In this document: in pieces, positions 11,185 to 22,699 of the stretch
Numbering within the stretch: the first letter of the stretch is position 1
Layout: each line of letters starts with the position of its first letter
Notes under the pieces: generated by a model
Database searches by the model: none
Told to the model about the DNA's origin: nothing
What the model saw: the letters and a program-made list of their open reading frames with translations, nothing else
Translations under genes and position numbers: made by a program
DNA from: Gonocerus acuteangulatus
Taxonomy: Eukaryota; Arthropoda; Insecta; Hemiptera; Coreidae
Assembly: GCA_946811695.1 (NCBI GenBank)
Contig: OX328128.1
Coordinates: forward strand, 28,924,510 to 28,988,509
Direction of reading: 5' to 3'
Length of the DNA stretch: 64,000 nt

Positions 11185-14100
11185 ATGAGCGGTCTCGCTG
11201 GTAAACTTTTAAATGAGATGAGGAAGAAAGAATTTAGGGATTATTTAATGAGGTAAACAATGGGGAATGTTGAATTTTCTAATTAACAACTAAGTACTAA
11301 ACATAGTTACATAAGCAAATTTGTAAACTTTTTTTCTTACTTCTTTTCCTCTTTTTTAGCTTTGTATTTATAACTCTGTGAGCATGAAAAAGTATCAATA
11401 TTAATTTTAATAAAAACTTATATTTTATGATGTTAACATTTAACTATTTTATGACCTTCTGAAAATTCACAATTAATACAAAAGTAGACACCTTATATTT
11501 GTTTATTATCAGTTTACTTTTCATATTTGCTTTAATTGATTTTATTTTTTAAGTAAAGATGGAATGGTTGGGATTCGGCTAAATAAACCTCAATATGATT
11601 TTTGTTTGAAAATAGTGAAAACTATGTTTTCTTATTTCTTTGTAAAATCAATTAATGTTACTAATTACTATTAAAATCAATTACTGTACCTATTTTCTTT
11701 TTCATTCTACTCATTCTAAGAATTTAAGACGATATGTTCTGTTATAAGTTAAATTGTATCTATAGTTCTGTTACCTATCACAATTATAAATTTTTTCTTG
11801 TTTGTTTCTGTATTAATTTCTTTTTTGTCATTTTAGCTGACGAAGGCTACCAATGAGTAGCCGAAACGTCCGAAATATAGATTTTTTTAAAACAAAAATC
11901 ATATTGAGGTTTATTTAGCCGAATCCCAACCATTCCATCTTTACTTATCACCTCGACGGCTAACTATCTAATCATCATGATATTTTATTTTTTGTCATTT
12001 GACAGTTCAAGGCACCTGCTTCATACAAACTGTTTCTTGATTTTTTTTTTTTTTAAATATCCTTATTTAATTATAATTTTATTAGTTTTATAAACGTTTT
12101 TCGTGCCAAACTGTAGCACAAAGAATGTACCTTTTTATTTAAGATTACATACCCTTATACTTTCGCAATATAGATTCAAGTCTTTATTACTTATTCACCA
12201 GACTGTAACAAGGAAAATTTAGGAAGAATAATCTCTGATAAAGAGCATTTTACATCATGACAGATCAAATTTGGTCTCAAATCTAAATATATGTAAGAAT
12301 ACTTCCCAGCATTAAGTTACTCCAATTAATAGAACAAATTTTATCATATACCTATCGACCTTGTATTTTTTTTTGTTGACCTTAATTTAAAAACTTTTTT
12401 TTTTTTAACCATTTTGCTACCTCAAAAATAGGATACTATGTTTTAAAGAGTTGTCTTTGATGCTTCCCTCAGATATATATATATATACACACACATACTA
12501 TATATAAAATTTTATTTGGAAAAATTTAGTAGAGGTGTATATAGGAACTAATTTCGGGGGCTGGGAGCATTTGGGGGTATGGAATACTAACAATCTAGAA
12601 CTTGAAATAGTTAGCCAACTAAAATGCTATTACACACACAAAAAAAAATTTCTGGACTAATCGATCTTTTTTAATTTATTTTTAAGTTTATGATGACACA
12701 TTTTACCGATTAAATCAAAATTTTGGGGGTAGCAGCCCCTCCTTACATATGACCATGGAATTTAGGGTTTTAGTGGCTCTATGATCAAAATCCTTAAACT
12801 TGGTGGACTTTTCTTGCTATTGACATTAATTTTGTTTGAGACTGTATTTAGTATTCAAAAGATAAAAATTGAATTGTTAGGAAATCAAATACTAGTCAAT
12901 TCTCTTATTTTTTCATAGACAAATTTGTATATTAATATCCCATTATTAATTTCATTTTTGGCCAAAGTGTTCTGGTGAAAGTCCATAGTCATTGAGACAA
13001 AAAATTGGTGATGAAACTTTCAGTGCTGATGAAATTAAGTTTAGGCTGTTGATATATATTTTTTTTTTATCCTCATACAGGGTAGTCAAACTATGATGCT
13101 TTGAATGATTACTAGTTGCACATTGCATCCTTGAACCTACTTATTCTTTAGCAATAGGCCTCACATAGACCATCTTTATATTTTCGATACCTGAGAGCTC
13201 TCTCCGTTTAATAAATTCTTTTCTTACTAAATTTTAGGCAGTTTACAATTATAAGATGTAGCAATATATGTATGAGAGAGGGAGGACACAAGTTACAATG
13301 TAGAACCATTTATAGGCTGCAAGATTGTGACTAAAACATCAGTGTGATTGAAATGGTGGTACAATTTGTGCTTCAGTTGTTTTGAATTTCTTAAACTGTC
13401 TATGCAAAGGCCAAACTTGATATTATAAAATAATGAAAATATTATTTGATTATTATAGCACCCACTTCTGGGGCCCAGTAATGAACTGGTCCATCCCCAT
13501 TGCTGCCATCGCTGACATCCGATTTAAAGATCCATCAATTATTAGTGGAAAAATGACAACAGGTTTGTTCATTTTTTATTTTTCTAAAATATTAAAATTT
13601 ATTCTGTTCTATTTTCTACAAGTCATTCTTATTCAGTGTACCAACTCCTGCCAGTGGCTTTAAAAAAGAGTTGAATTCGTTTGGACCCAATAGGATCTTC
13701 ACTAGGTTGCTAAAATCAACTTTGGATGATTGTGATCTAAAATCTTTTTTCATTGTGTCGAGATATACTTCTGTCCTGTTAGCAGTAATTTTTCTGGACA
13801 AAATCAGTTGTAATAAATATTTCATCATAATATTTAAAAAAAAAAAAAATCATCAGAATATGTTCAAGCATATTTTAGAAAAATTACCTCGCCAGGCTGG
13901 GGTTTTTCCCAGATCCTGTTCGAACGCCCTGCTAATCAGGCTATTAGACTCCATATCATTGTATGCTGAGTCAATTCATCCAATGTTATTGTCATGTACC
14001 TCCGAGCCTTATATGAAAATGACCTAAGACAAATATGACAAGACTATCTGAATTGCTTTGGTCCCATTGGATGAGTTGGCTTGCCAAGCTGTGATATGAA

Positions 14101-14706
14101 GCAAGGTAGCCTGATTGGCAAGACAGCTGATCACAAATTGAGATGATCTGGGTTTAAATTAATTTTCTAGATTTGGAAATTAAGCCACTGATGGTGTATA
14201 CTAAACTGTGCATTACAAAAAAGTTTAACAAAAATAGCAAGTCTTCATAAGGTTCCTACATTTCATTTTTGTATTTTCTTGTAGTTTAACATGTTGGCTT
14301 CGGCACGAAATTTCAATGGTTAGTCGTAGGGACAGTACGGGACACATATGTCCCGTAAACATCTATGCATATATATACACCTCACGAAATAAAAAAAAAA
14401 AAAATCCTGAAGGTTATTGTTTAATATTTTCGTTACTGAAGGTTATATGATAACTACTTTGAAGCAGGAGTGGGATTAGATAACAAACAAATGAGTACTT
14501 GACAAATAGAAAGCTTTGAGTTACAACAGATTTTTTTTTTTTTTTCAGCTCTAGCAGTATATTCGCTTGCATTCATGAGATTTGCTTGGAAGGTGCAACC
14601 TCGGAACATGCTGCTATTCGCTTGCCACTTCACCAATGAGGCCGCTCAACTGACGCAAGGCTATCGATTTATTCAGCACAACTACCTCGACAAGCCGAAC
14701 GAATAG
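11185..14706 (+). CDS. MPC1: Mitochondrial pyruvate carrier subunit 1
   Basis: Inner mitochondrial membrane protein that, with MPC2, imports pyruvate into the matrix. Three exons: 11185-11252, 13459-13562 and 14549-14706 (stop TAG 14704-14706); all introns are GT-AG and phases join (2 then 1). The product is 109 residues, the same length as human MPC1. Recognisable blocks are [19 protein letters not shown] across the first junction, [15 protein letters not shown], then [16 protein letters not shown] and [17 protein letters not shown] in exon 3, which carries the later membrane segments. The short N-terminal [16 protein letters not shown] is an amphipathic basic start typical of the family. 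No break is seen. Intron 1 hosts a PLE fragment with a hammerhead motif (11551-11946) and a MITE (12531-12756). Divergent from PPAN. Confidence 0.97.
11551..11946 (+). mobile_element. PLE-like fragment with perfect 57-bp inverted ends, MPC1 intron 1
   Basis: Positions 11551-11607 and 11890-11946 are exact reverse complements and carry the family block AGCCGAATCCCAA. The interior contains a complete hammerhead core (11837-11870). The same order, ribozyme then AGCCGAATCCC, recurs at 47792-47890 and 63453-63530. No open frame. Confidence 0.8.
11837..11870 (+). ncRNA. Hammerhead ribozyme motif (PLE type)
   Basis: CTGACGA, one extra A, a perfect 6-bp stem II (GGCTAC/GTAGCC, loop CAATGA), GAAA, then a minimal 2-bp stem III (ACGT) and the C expected before the cleavage site. 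All conserved core nucleotides are present. Stem I is weak, so activity as a monomer is uncertain. Confidence 0.8.
12531..12756 (+). mobile_element. MITE, CATGGGCGTATATA family, diverged
   Basis: Start TAGAGGTGTATATAGG, internal GGGGTATGGAATACTAACAA and AAACGCTATTACAC-like blocks, end CCTTACATATGACCATG. Flanks AAATTTAG and GAATTTAG form a 7/8 duplication. Lies in MPC1 intron 1. Confidence 0.85.
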
Positions 14707-15360
14707 TGTTATGCTGTCGACAAATTCATTAGAATCTTAACAAATAAATACAAGGCATTTGACCGAGACCCTCAATTTGAATTAAAATTTAACAAATAAG
14801 GAGATGTTATCATCTTGGTATTTTGTCTTTTACAAGACTGATTTGTCACTTACCATTCCACATTAATGACATAATGTAAATTGTTACCTTAACAACTTAC
14901 GTTTTGTGAATTGTTACCCAATGTCTTTTCTATGGAAATTTTACTTCCATAAAGTGCCTTAACTTTTAAATTGTAGTGAAAAATTGTTTATAACCCTTAG
15001 TATTTTACCCTATATAATTTTATTTCTAAATTAAAAAAATACAGAATGCCTTTGTAGACATTCCCACTGTACACAAATTGTTTTAAATCATAGTATTTAT
15101 TTTGAATCTTTTAAATACTTTTAAGGGAAAATATTTATTTTTTTCTATTGTTGTGTATTGTTATGAAGTTTTGTCCCAAAATCTGTAATGTCTATATATT
15201 TTAGTATAGTCATCTTATTGGGAATATTTTATTTTTGTTAAGAACTCTAAAAAAAATTATTGTTGAATTGATTTCCCAATAGGAGACTCTTCTGTGATTT
15301 CTATCATTGTTTTACTTCGATATAATGTTGTTATTTTGTTATAAATAAATTCAAAATATT
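14707..15360 (+). other. MPC1 3' UTR and polyadenylation region
   Basis: AT-rich sequence after the MPC1 stop, with no recognised repeat. AATAAA hexamers occur at 14743-14748 and 15344-15349, so the 3' UTR may be about 50 or about 650 nt. Choice of site cannot be settled from sequence. Confidence 0.5.
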
Positions 15361-15429
15361 TGTTTCTACTTAATTTATGAGTTTCAACAGTTTAGTTCAT
15401 TTAAAAAAATCCTCACTCATATTAAAGGT

Positions 15430-15550
15430 TTATAGCCCACAAACAAAAGAACAAGAAGGGGCATGGCCGGAGAGGAGCTATAGGCCTTCCCACACATGGG
15501 CTGAATGGTGCGAGTGCCCATTACCTTGTTCTTTTGTTTGCGGTAGAGCT
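15430..15550. repeat. Short inverted-repeat element (about 120 bp)
   Basis: ACAAACAAAAGAACAAG at the left is matched by CTTGTTCTTTTGTTTG at the right, enclosing about 75 bp of GC-richer sequence. Looks like a small MITE; no relative found in the window. Confidence 0.55.
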
Positions 15551-16103
15551 ATATGCTTTTTCTAAGAATGGTGCAATGAGTTCTGAAGAAGCATTATACG
15601 AACTATTTTGGCTTGCTTATTTACTGTATTTTTCTTTAAGATGGTTAAGACTTTTCTTTTCACATATTCAGAGAAATTTTACTATTGAGGTTGGCACTCA
15701 TGAAAGAATTGTTGAAAAAGTTTTCAAATCTTCATCTACCCTACCAGCAAGATACTGAAAATGACTGTCGTTAAAATTTATATCTATCTATCTGTCTATA
15801 TAATATTTGTCTATAACACGATAGCGGCAACAATTTTTGTTTCTACACCAGAAAACTTGTTATATAACATTCCCATAAGAAACGATTGAACAAGTTCGTT
15901 AAACAGTCAAATCGGTCCATATGAATTAGGAGTTTACTCCAGGGACGAATTAATATGCTCCTGTCGCTCGAACATTTTGTTTCATTGCAACGAAACATGG
16001 CTTGCATCGTGATCATAAAGGGAGAGGTATTTGCAAATATAATCTAAATCTGTCCATTAAAAATGGCAATTTACTCAGAAAACAAATTATTAATTAAATT
16101 GCC

Positions 16104-16819
16104 AGGGTTCGGTCGTTGTGTTTTAATAAAACTACATTTTTTTATGTGATAATGGGTTTTATTGTTTGCCGACGTTTCGGCCTAAAATTCAAGCCTTCAT
16201 CAGGGCTGTAAAACAAGTAGGACAGAGTTAATACTAGTTTATATATATATATATACATAAGTAAATAGCCTTTGTTGTGTACTCTCAATAAATAAATATA
16301 TATACATAAAGATTCAAAAAACAGCAAAATATTGTACAGTAAGCACGTGCTATAACTAGAGCTTAAATTAGAGTTAGATCAATATTGGTTTAAGACCTAG
16401 ATGGGTAACATGGATGCAGATATAAAATGAACAAATACATTATGAAAATATGCTTAGCGATGAGAAGATTGAGAACTATGCCTCACAGATACGAAATCAT
16501 TTCTGACTATAGTTTATCAAGGTAACTTTGGAGGAATGAGGAGTTTTTTGACCACCCATTAAGTTGAGGGTGGTAGTATAGGATGGAAGGTGGTATCATA
16601 AAAGTGTGGTGATAAGAGAATGGAGGCAGGTATGAAGGGTTTTATTGTGGGCGGTTTAGAGTTTTAGTAATCTCATTGGTTTTGGACCATTTTCATAATG
16701 TATTTGTTCATTTTATATCTGCATCCATGTTACCCATATAGTCCTTAAACTAGGATTGATCTACCTCTAATTTAAGCTCTAGCCATGCACACACTTACTG
16801 TATAATGTTTTTCTGAATC

Positions 16820-16894
<75 letters not shown>

Positions 16895-17060
16895 AAGTAT
16901 TAACTCAGTTCTACTTATTTTACAGCCCTGATGAAGGCTTGAATTTCAAGCTGAAACACTGGAAAACGATAAAACCCATTTTCATATAAAAAATGTAGTT
17001 TTAATAAGACACAACGACCGAACCATGACAATTTCTACCTTCGCATCACCAATGGTCAAT
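16104..17060. mobile_element. Inverted pair of PLE terminal repeats with hammerhead motifs
   Basis: Arms about 16104-16450 and 16690-17045 are reverse complements for roughly 350 bp. Outer ends carry AGGGTTCGGTCGTTGTG and its complement. Each arm has a ribozyme: intact at 16203-16171 (minus strand), decayed at 16928-16962 (plus strand), where stem III is lost. The centre contains (TA)n at 16825-16890. Non-coding. Confidence 0.8.
16171..16203 (-). ncRNA. Hammerhead ribozyme motif (PLE type)
   Basis: Minus strand: CTGATGA, A, stem II GGC/GCC with an AT-rich loop, GAAA, minimal stem III ACGT, C, then GGC pairing with the GCC just 5' of the core as stem I. All core nucleotides are present. Confidence 0.75.
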
Positions 17061-18940
17061 GATCTCTCAAAAAATTATTAATTAACTTTGTGGAGGAGGT
17101 ATATAGTACTAAATATAAATAAATTATCAGATTATTAAAGAGTCTCACGGTCTATAACAGAAATTTATATATTAATACTGGTATTCTACGAGAGACCCAT
17201 AAGCCCCTCAATTTTATCCCCCCAACTAATGCCAAAATCTTAAAACACTAATGGTGTTTTAAGTGTCCTAAACTTTTGAATCATCTGTAACCCGAAGTAG
17301 CCCAGCATTAATGGGCGTAGAAAAAATTGTTACAAAAAAAACAACAAATAATGGCAGAGTCCATAGTACAATGAAATACCTCGGAGTGCATGCTGTGACT
17401 TTCCTTAGCAATATATAGTAATATTTGCTGAACAAGTCCCCACTTCACCATTAATGTTTAGAAAGAGTGGCAAACCATATTAAAAAAAAAAAAAAAAAAA
17501 AATGTGTATACATTTTGTAGGTTGGAGTTAGAAGGGTTAAAATATTCAAAAACTATTTTTTATTAAATCACATTCCTTCCAATTCTGATTTTCAAATGAA
17601 CTCTAAAAGCTAACGAGGTGGAACATTTCCAAACTAAGAGAAGTACCACAAATTTGTAGAAAAATTCTACTAAGAATGGAACAGGTACAAACCTTTTGAT
17701 GCTTGCTCATAAAAGTTGCTGGAAAAACTAGTTGTCTCGAGCAGCTTGGAAATGGTTATATAGGATTTAGAACAACTAAAAAATTGGAGTCATAGTAAGA
17801 CTATCTTTAAGTAACTATTATAGGTATCTATAAAAGGAAATAGATATTTTAAAAGTGCTTACACAGCTCAAGCAATAAGTTTTTTACCTACACTTTTGTA
17901 GATTTCAAAAAATGTCTATTATATAATATTTTTTTAAATTTATTTTAAGGGCTTCACATTTATGGCGATGATTATTTAATATACTTTTAAATAGTACTAA
18001 TCACTTCTAAAGCCATAGTAATTGGGATTATAAGGTTGGTTGGCCTAAAACATGTTACTGACCTAAGAAAAACTGAGATGCTGATTATCTCAGTGGAAAA
18101 TTCACTTTATTTTCAGATTCCTTGATCAAATAAGTGTTTTACTGCTTTAAAAGAAGATGAATAAACTTCAATTATGAACGACCTTTTTGGAGAAAAAAAA
18201 ATTGAAATATTTTTAACATAATGTGAATAGAAAATTTTTCCATTAGCTAGTGTTTAACAACTTTTCAGGGATAGTAACCACACTTCGTTATACGCTATAG
18301 AATTACTTATAAGATTTATATATGCATGTATTTGAGTACAAATCTAATTTAATAAAAATTAAGAAAAAAAAAAATCTTACTTCTTGTTTCCATACGTATC
18401 TTAATAAAACCTAAACCAAATGGCCTTTCGACAACGTTTATATAAACACCAGAATACTGGAAGGGCAGTTAACACGGAAACGAAAAACACAATTTCTTAC
18501 TTTTTCCCCATGAGAAAAATTAAAAATTCAGGCGAATTTACTGAATTGAAACAAAAGCTCTTTAATAAAGGGAAGTAACAATAGCAATTTTGGTCCAGTA
18601 TTCCGACCGGTATTTTTTGCAAATCTAAAACTAGGCCAACCACAGCATGTTTTTTTTTTGGGGAGGGGGGGGGGCTTGTTTATCATAAATGCTGGGTGAT
18701 CCCACTTTTTTTGTGTTACATTTAGAGTATTTTATTGAATACATCCCCAGAATTTGTAAATTACTTTCATGAAAATATGTTGTAAATAACGGAACATATT
18801 AATAATAACATATTGCCATCTAAAAAATATTGCGATTTTGATGAAAATTGGCACAAAAATACTTTACAACCAATTGGCGAGATTCGTTACTCAGCAGAAA
18901 CCGCAAATCAGGAGAAGTTGGAAATGAATGAAATAATTTA
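17061..18940. other. AT-rich intergenic DNA without recognised features
   Basis: No coding region or named repeat found. It holds homopolymer runs near 17480 and 18650. Confidence 0.5.
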
Positions 18941-18947
18941 CAAGGTG

Positions 18948-20053
18948 ATATGAAGGGTAAAGGAAAAAAGGAGGAGAATCCCAAATTCTTCATTCTGAGA
19001 AAATGGAATTTCTAAATTTAAAACGCTGCAAAAATTGTAAATTAACGTATTTTTCGACTGCTGCAAGTTTGATAGGTCCACCAGAAATCCCCGAGGTACA
19101 TTACAACAAGATACGAAAAAAAAAAGGTCTACTAATAAAAAGTATATATTTTTCAAAAAAACTCCAAACTTACAGGCACATAACAAGGAGAGTCACACAA
19201 GAAAACATTACTTGTGAGGCAATTTCTTGTAAAATTCTTGATTTCTTGGGTGGTTAAATTATTTAAAAACTTGGAGAGCGTCATATTTTGGTTTGGACAA
19301 CAGTAAGCGGTGTATATATGCGGGTAAGTGGATCTGAAATTGTCCTGATTTTAATGAACATGTTTCGGATGGTCTGAAAGATTTTATATTTTTTTTTCCT
19401 ACATTGATAGAGTGGTTTTCACAAACATCATTTTAAGTACTACGATGGTACACTAGACCTGGTATGTCTTGAGTCAATCGCAATTCCCCCACTTTCTGAA
19501 TTGGAAAAGCAAATTTCTTTTCAACAAACATCATTCATTTTTTAATTTTTTTCTTCCCTCACACGTAGTGTTTTGGAAGGATTTGTGGCGTTTGCGATGG
19601 CAATCTGGACCCAACTCGTGAGATTCTTCATCACATCAGCCACTCTTCCAGTTTTCTTTCTTTTCTTAGCACGTTCATTCATTACTTCATCTTGATCACT
19701 CTCACTCATCGTTGCTTTATCGTCAAACAATTCACTTAATTGAAAAAAACAAAATCACACGTGGTAGGAAGTCGAAAAAAGATCGTAAACCACCAGTGAA
19801 ACACACCGGAAGGTAACAAGAGACAAGGTTACATATGTGACTCTCCTTGTTTTTTCCCTGCAATGCTTGGACTATTTTTGTTTCTTCCCTGTAGGCTGAT
19901 TTTTCAACTTCGATTTTCATAGGATTATCCTTTTTCTAAGCCTATGTCAGTGTTACCATCTGATAGTACTCGTCAAGACCAACAAAATGAGCTAAAAAAC
20001 CAAAAATCCGAGAATTATGGACTATTCTTGTTTTTTCCCTGTACCCTTCATAT
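18948..20053. mobile_element. 1.1-kb DNA transposon-like element with inverted termini
   Basis: Ends ATATGAAGGGTAAAGG and CCTGTACCCTTCATAT are inverted. An internal exact 16-bp inverted pair (AACAAGGAGAGTCACA, 19182-19197; complement 19836-19851) and three copies of TGTTT(T/C)TTCCCTG near 19850-20040 look like subterminal repeats. The minus strand has a 62-codon frame at 19730-19542 with a basic stretch AKKRKKTGR and an acidic start, and another at 19920-19732. Neither is a recognised family. Probably non-autonomous. Confidence 0.55.
19542..19730 (-). CDS. Unidentified small ORF inside the 1.1-kb inverted-terminus element
   Basis: 62 residues with a Ser/Asp/Glu-rich start (ATMSESDQDEVMNE), a basic cluster AKKRKKTGR and a plain hydrophilic remainder ending at a stop. 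Codon use is not repeat-driven, unlike most frames here. It could be a remnant of a transposon protein. I do not recognise it. Confidence 0.25.
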   Translation of the reverse strand: MFDDKATMSESDQDEVMNERAKKRKKTGRVADVMKNLTSWVQIAIANATNPSKTLRVREEKN

Positions 20054-20084
20054 ATTTATGCGTCTTTGAGAAATGTGGGTACAC

Positions 20085-20622
20085 TAGAATTTTAGTTTCG
20101 GAAACTCCAAAACGACGAGTTGATCCGACTCGAAGGAACTGCGTTATCAGAGCGCCCTTTCCATAACTCTTATCACTAGCGTCATTTGGACACACTGGAA
20201 TAGATGGATAGCAGTTATTATTTTTTGAAAAATTTAAACTTCTACTCTAATGAAATCTAGAAAGTTGATCTTGAAGGCGCCATCATGTACAGAAAATATT
20301 TGTTTTACTAGCAGATTCATTTTATTATTTAATTATTGGTTCTTTGTTTTAGGGCAATGCCCTCTACAAAGGAGTGTGAGCACATATTTTGGATTTTTTA
20401 TATAACACATCCTTACATATCAAAAGTTTCTACCATAAAGTAATAGAACAAATTACATGCGTCAATAAATAGACTTTACAAAAAATAGTAATATAAAAAT
20501 AATAGAGTAAATCAAACAACAAGCTAACAATTTATGTACTTGCTTGATAACTTAAGCCGTAAATAGGTCTAAATGGTATTACAAACTACAATAGTAAAAT
20601 GAAATACATTTAAGGAACAATA

Positions 20623-20664
<42 letters not shown>

Positions 20665-21716
20665 AAAAGATAAAGTAATGCAAGCAAAATATTTATATGA
20701 AAATCTTTTTTTTTTTTTATTTTATTTTATTTTTTTTTATTTAGTCAGAATTTACAACAATGTAAAAATCAAATTAAGAAAAGTAAAATAAGCCAAACCA
20801 CATGATAACCAATGAGGAATATAAGAAAAAACCCGCACCTTTCCACAATAGACACATTAAACTTATCATTTCTTATTATTAAGAGAATGGCGCCATTTGC
20901 ACGACCGAACTTCCTCATTTAGATAGCAGGTACGGATGTGCAGGTGAAGCCTGCTAGAGATGCTGGTAGAGAGACTGGTACTAACAAAGATGGGTTTCCT
21001 AGCAGCAGAGAAGGTCCAGATCCGAGAAATCGCCCTAAGTAGAGAGGTAGCAGATTCATTTTACTGCTAAAAGCAATTACATAAGCAACAAGGATTGAAA
21101 TCCTGTGACAAATCACACATAATGAACGCAACGAAACCAACATTTTGCAAGTTTTAACCATTTATTTCTCCGACAGAGAATGATCCAAAATCGACTGACA
21201 TCAGTCGAACATTACTAAAGGCCCGATTTCGTAGATAGTTTAGAAGGCTTTCGAATATCTTCGTTCTACGGTTTCTCAACCGCTTGAAGATATTTAAGAA
21301 AATACGAGAAATTGCCAAAACTGCTCATGTCTGTTATTCTATTTTTTTTTTTTTTTTCATACTTCTTTGACTCTAAATGAAACCAAAATTAAAATATCGC
21401 GAAGTTTGGATGGCCAAATATCTGGAAAAATGTTCTACTGAATCCATCGTTTCTGAATACCCAAACCAAAACTTAGTTAATAAAAATAGCTGTGTCTAAT
21501 TTTCATGAAAAGGGTAACAGATATCGGCTTACGAATGGGTCATCCGTTTTCTTACGTTAGAAGCCTCGTTAAAAGCCTATTAACGCAAAAACATAAGCGC
21601 TGCGATTTTTTGGCGCTCCAAAACCCATGTTCCGGTGGACGGATTTTGCTAGTAACAAACTTGCACCAATTTTCATTAAACTCGTATTATTTTTAAGCAC
21701 GACAGTGTGCAAACAG

Positions 21717-21750
<34 letters not shown>
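20085..21750 (+). repeat. Dispersed repeat R1, diverged copy ending in (TA)n
   Basis: Shares ordered blocks with the fuller copies at 30350-32345 and 57595-59765: TCGAAGGAACTGCG near 20130, CTGAATCC...CCCAAACCAAAA near 21440-21470, CATGTTCCGGTGGACGGATT near 21628, and GACAAATATATA leading into (TA)n at 21720-21748. Strongly diverged and interrupted. Confidence 0.6.
20600..20760. repeat. Long A and T homopolymer tracts
   Basis: An A-run of about 38 nt near 20625-20662 and T-rich runs at 20708-20740. They resemble tails of two oppositely oriented retro-insertions, but no body was recognised. Confidence 0.4.
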
Positions 21751-21754
<4 letters not shown>

Positions 21755-22029
21755 ACTAATAAGTTTTTCAAGTGTCTCTAACTTTTCTGATCCCTCTAAT
21801 TTACTTTATACACCCATCAACGTTGAGGACAAACGACGTGTGTGTTTTAAAAACCTGTCGGGTGTTAAAAATCAAACACCCTATATAAGGTTTCCTTCTA
21901 AAAACTATTTCATGAGAACCCTTTGTCTTCACGGAATACTTAATTTGCCCTTGTCCCGCGTTTACTGGATTTTTTCCGGTATAAAAGGGAAAGAATAAAA
22001 TTTAATAAAATGGTGAGAGTGAATAAACG

Positions 22030-22440
22030 AAGGTATTGTATAAGATAATGGTGAAGCTTTGGACAGCCTTAGCCAGTGTCCAAGGCAAGCAGGGGCGAGG
22101 GGGAGAAGAGGAGGGGACAGATTTCCGGATGGCTCCGAGATAAAGGAGAGGGTACGTCCAGGGAAGTCGGTTGAGTCCCTTGTTTTTCCGGACTCAGGGT
22201 CCGGTTCTTCCGTTGGGGATCCCACGCCTAACCCCATCCCAACGTTCCCACCGCCCCCGTGCTATGGGACAGGTGTCCCTCGCTCTCTGTCTAGTCATCG
22301 TCTAGTGCCTCTCTCCCCCGCTATCTGTGGATTAAGGAAATCGCTATTCAAGCCCTTGTCCCAAGTAGCAATCAAAGGAACGGATCCTCCTAGCTTGTTA
22401 TCGATAGAAAAACCTCTTTGGAGGTGAAGATATGCAGAAT
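22030..22440. other. GC-rich island with overlapping open frames
   Basis: About 400 bp clearly richer in G+C than its surroundings. A 122-codon frame on the plus strand (22059-22427) and a 91-codon frame on the minus strand (22237-21962) overlap; neither product is recognised. It directly precedes the inverted minisatellite arrays. Confidence 0.35.
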
Positions 22441-22699
22441 AAACTCCTTGGAATACTAAGTAATATCATGCTAAGGGGCAAACGGCAAATTCTTGCGTGA
22501 ATTCATAAAAATATTAGGGCTTCGTAAGCGGTGAGACTAATCATAGACTGTAGAATTCATTCAAGAACTTGTACAAAATAAAGCCACCCCTAGGACAAGT
22601 ATGTGGCCCTTTTTTAGTCCCTGAAGATATTTATGAACCTAGACCTTAATAGAAGCCGAAACACCGCTAGGATATACACAATAATTGTATATCGAAACC

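Noticed and set aside
13616..14027. Overlapping frames in MPC1 intron 2 (13616-13828 minus; 13671-14027 plus)
   Set aside because: Intronic chance frames with no recognised domain, lying between well-supported MPC1 exons.
22621..22672. Hammerhead motif (CTGAAGA ... GCCGAAACACC)
   Set aside because: No pairing stem II between the two core pieces, and no stem III.
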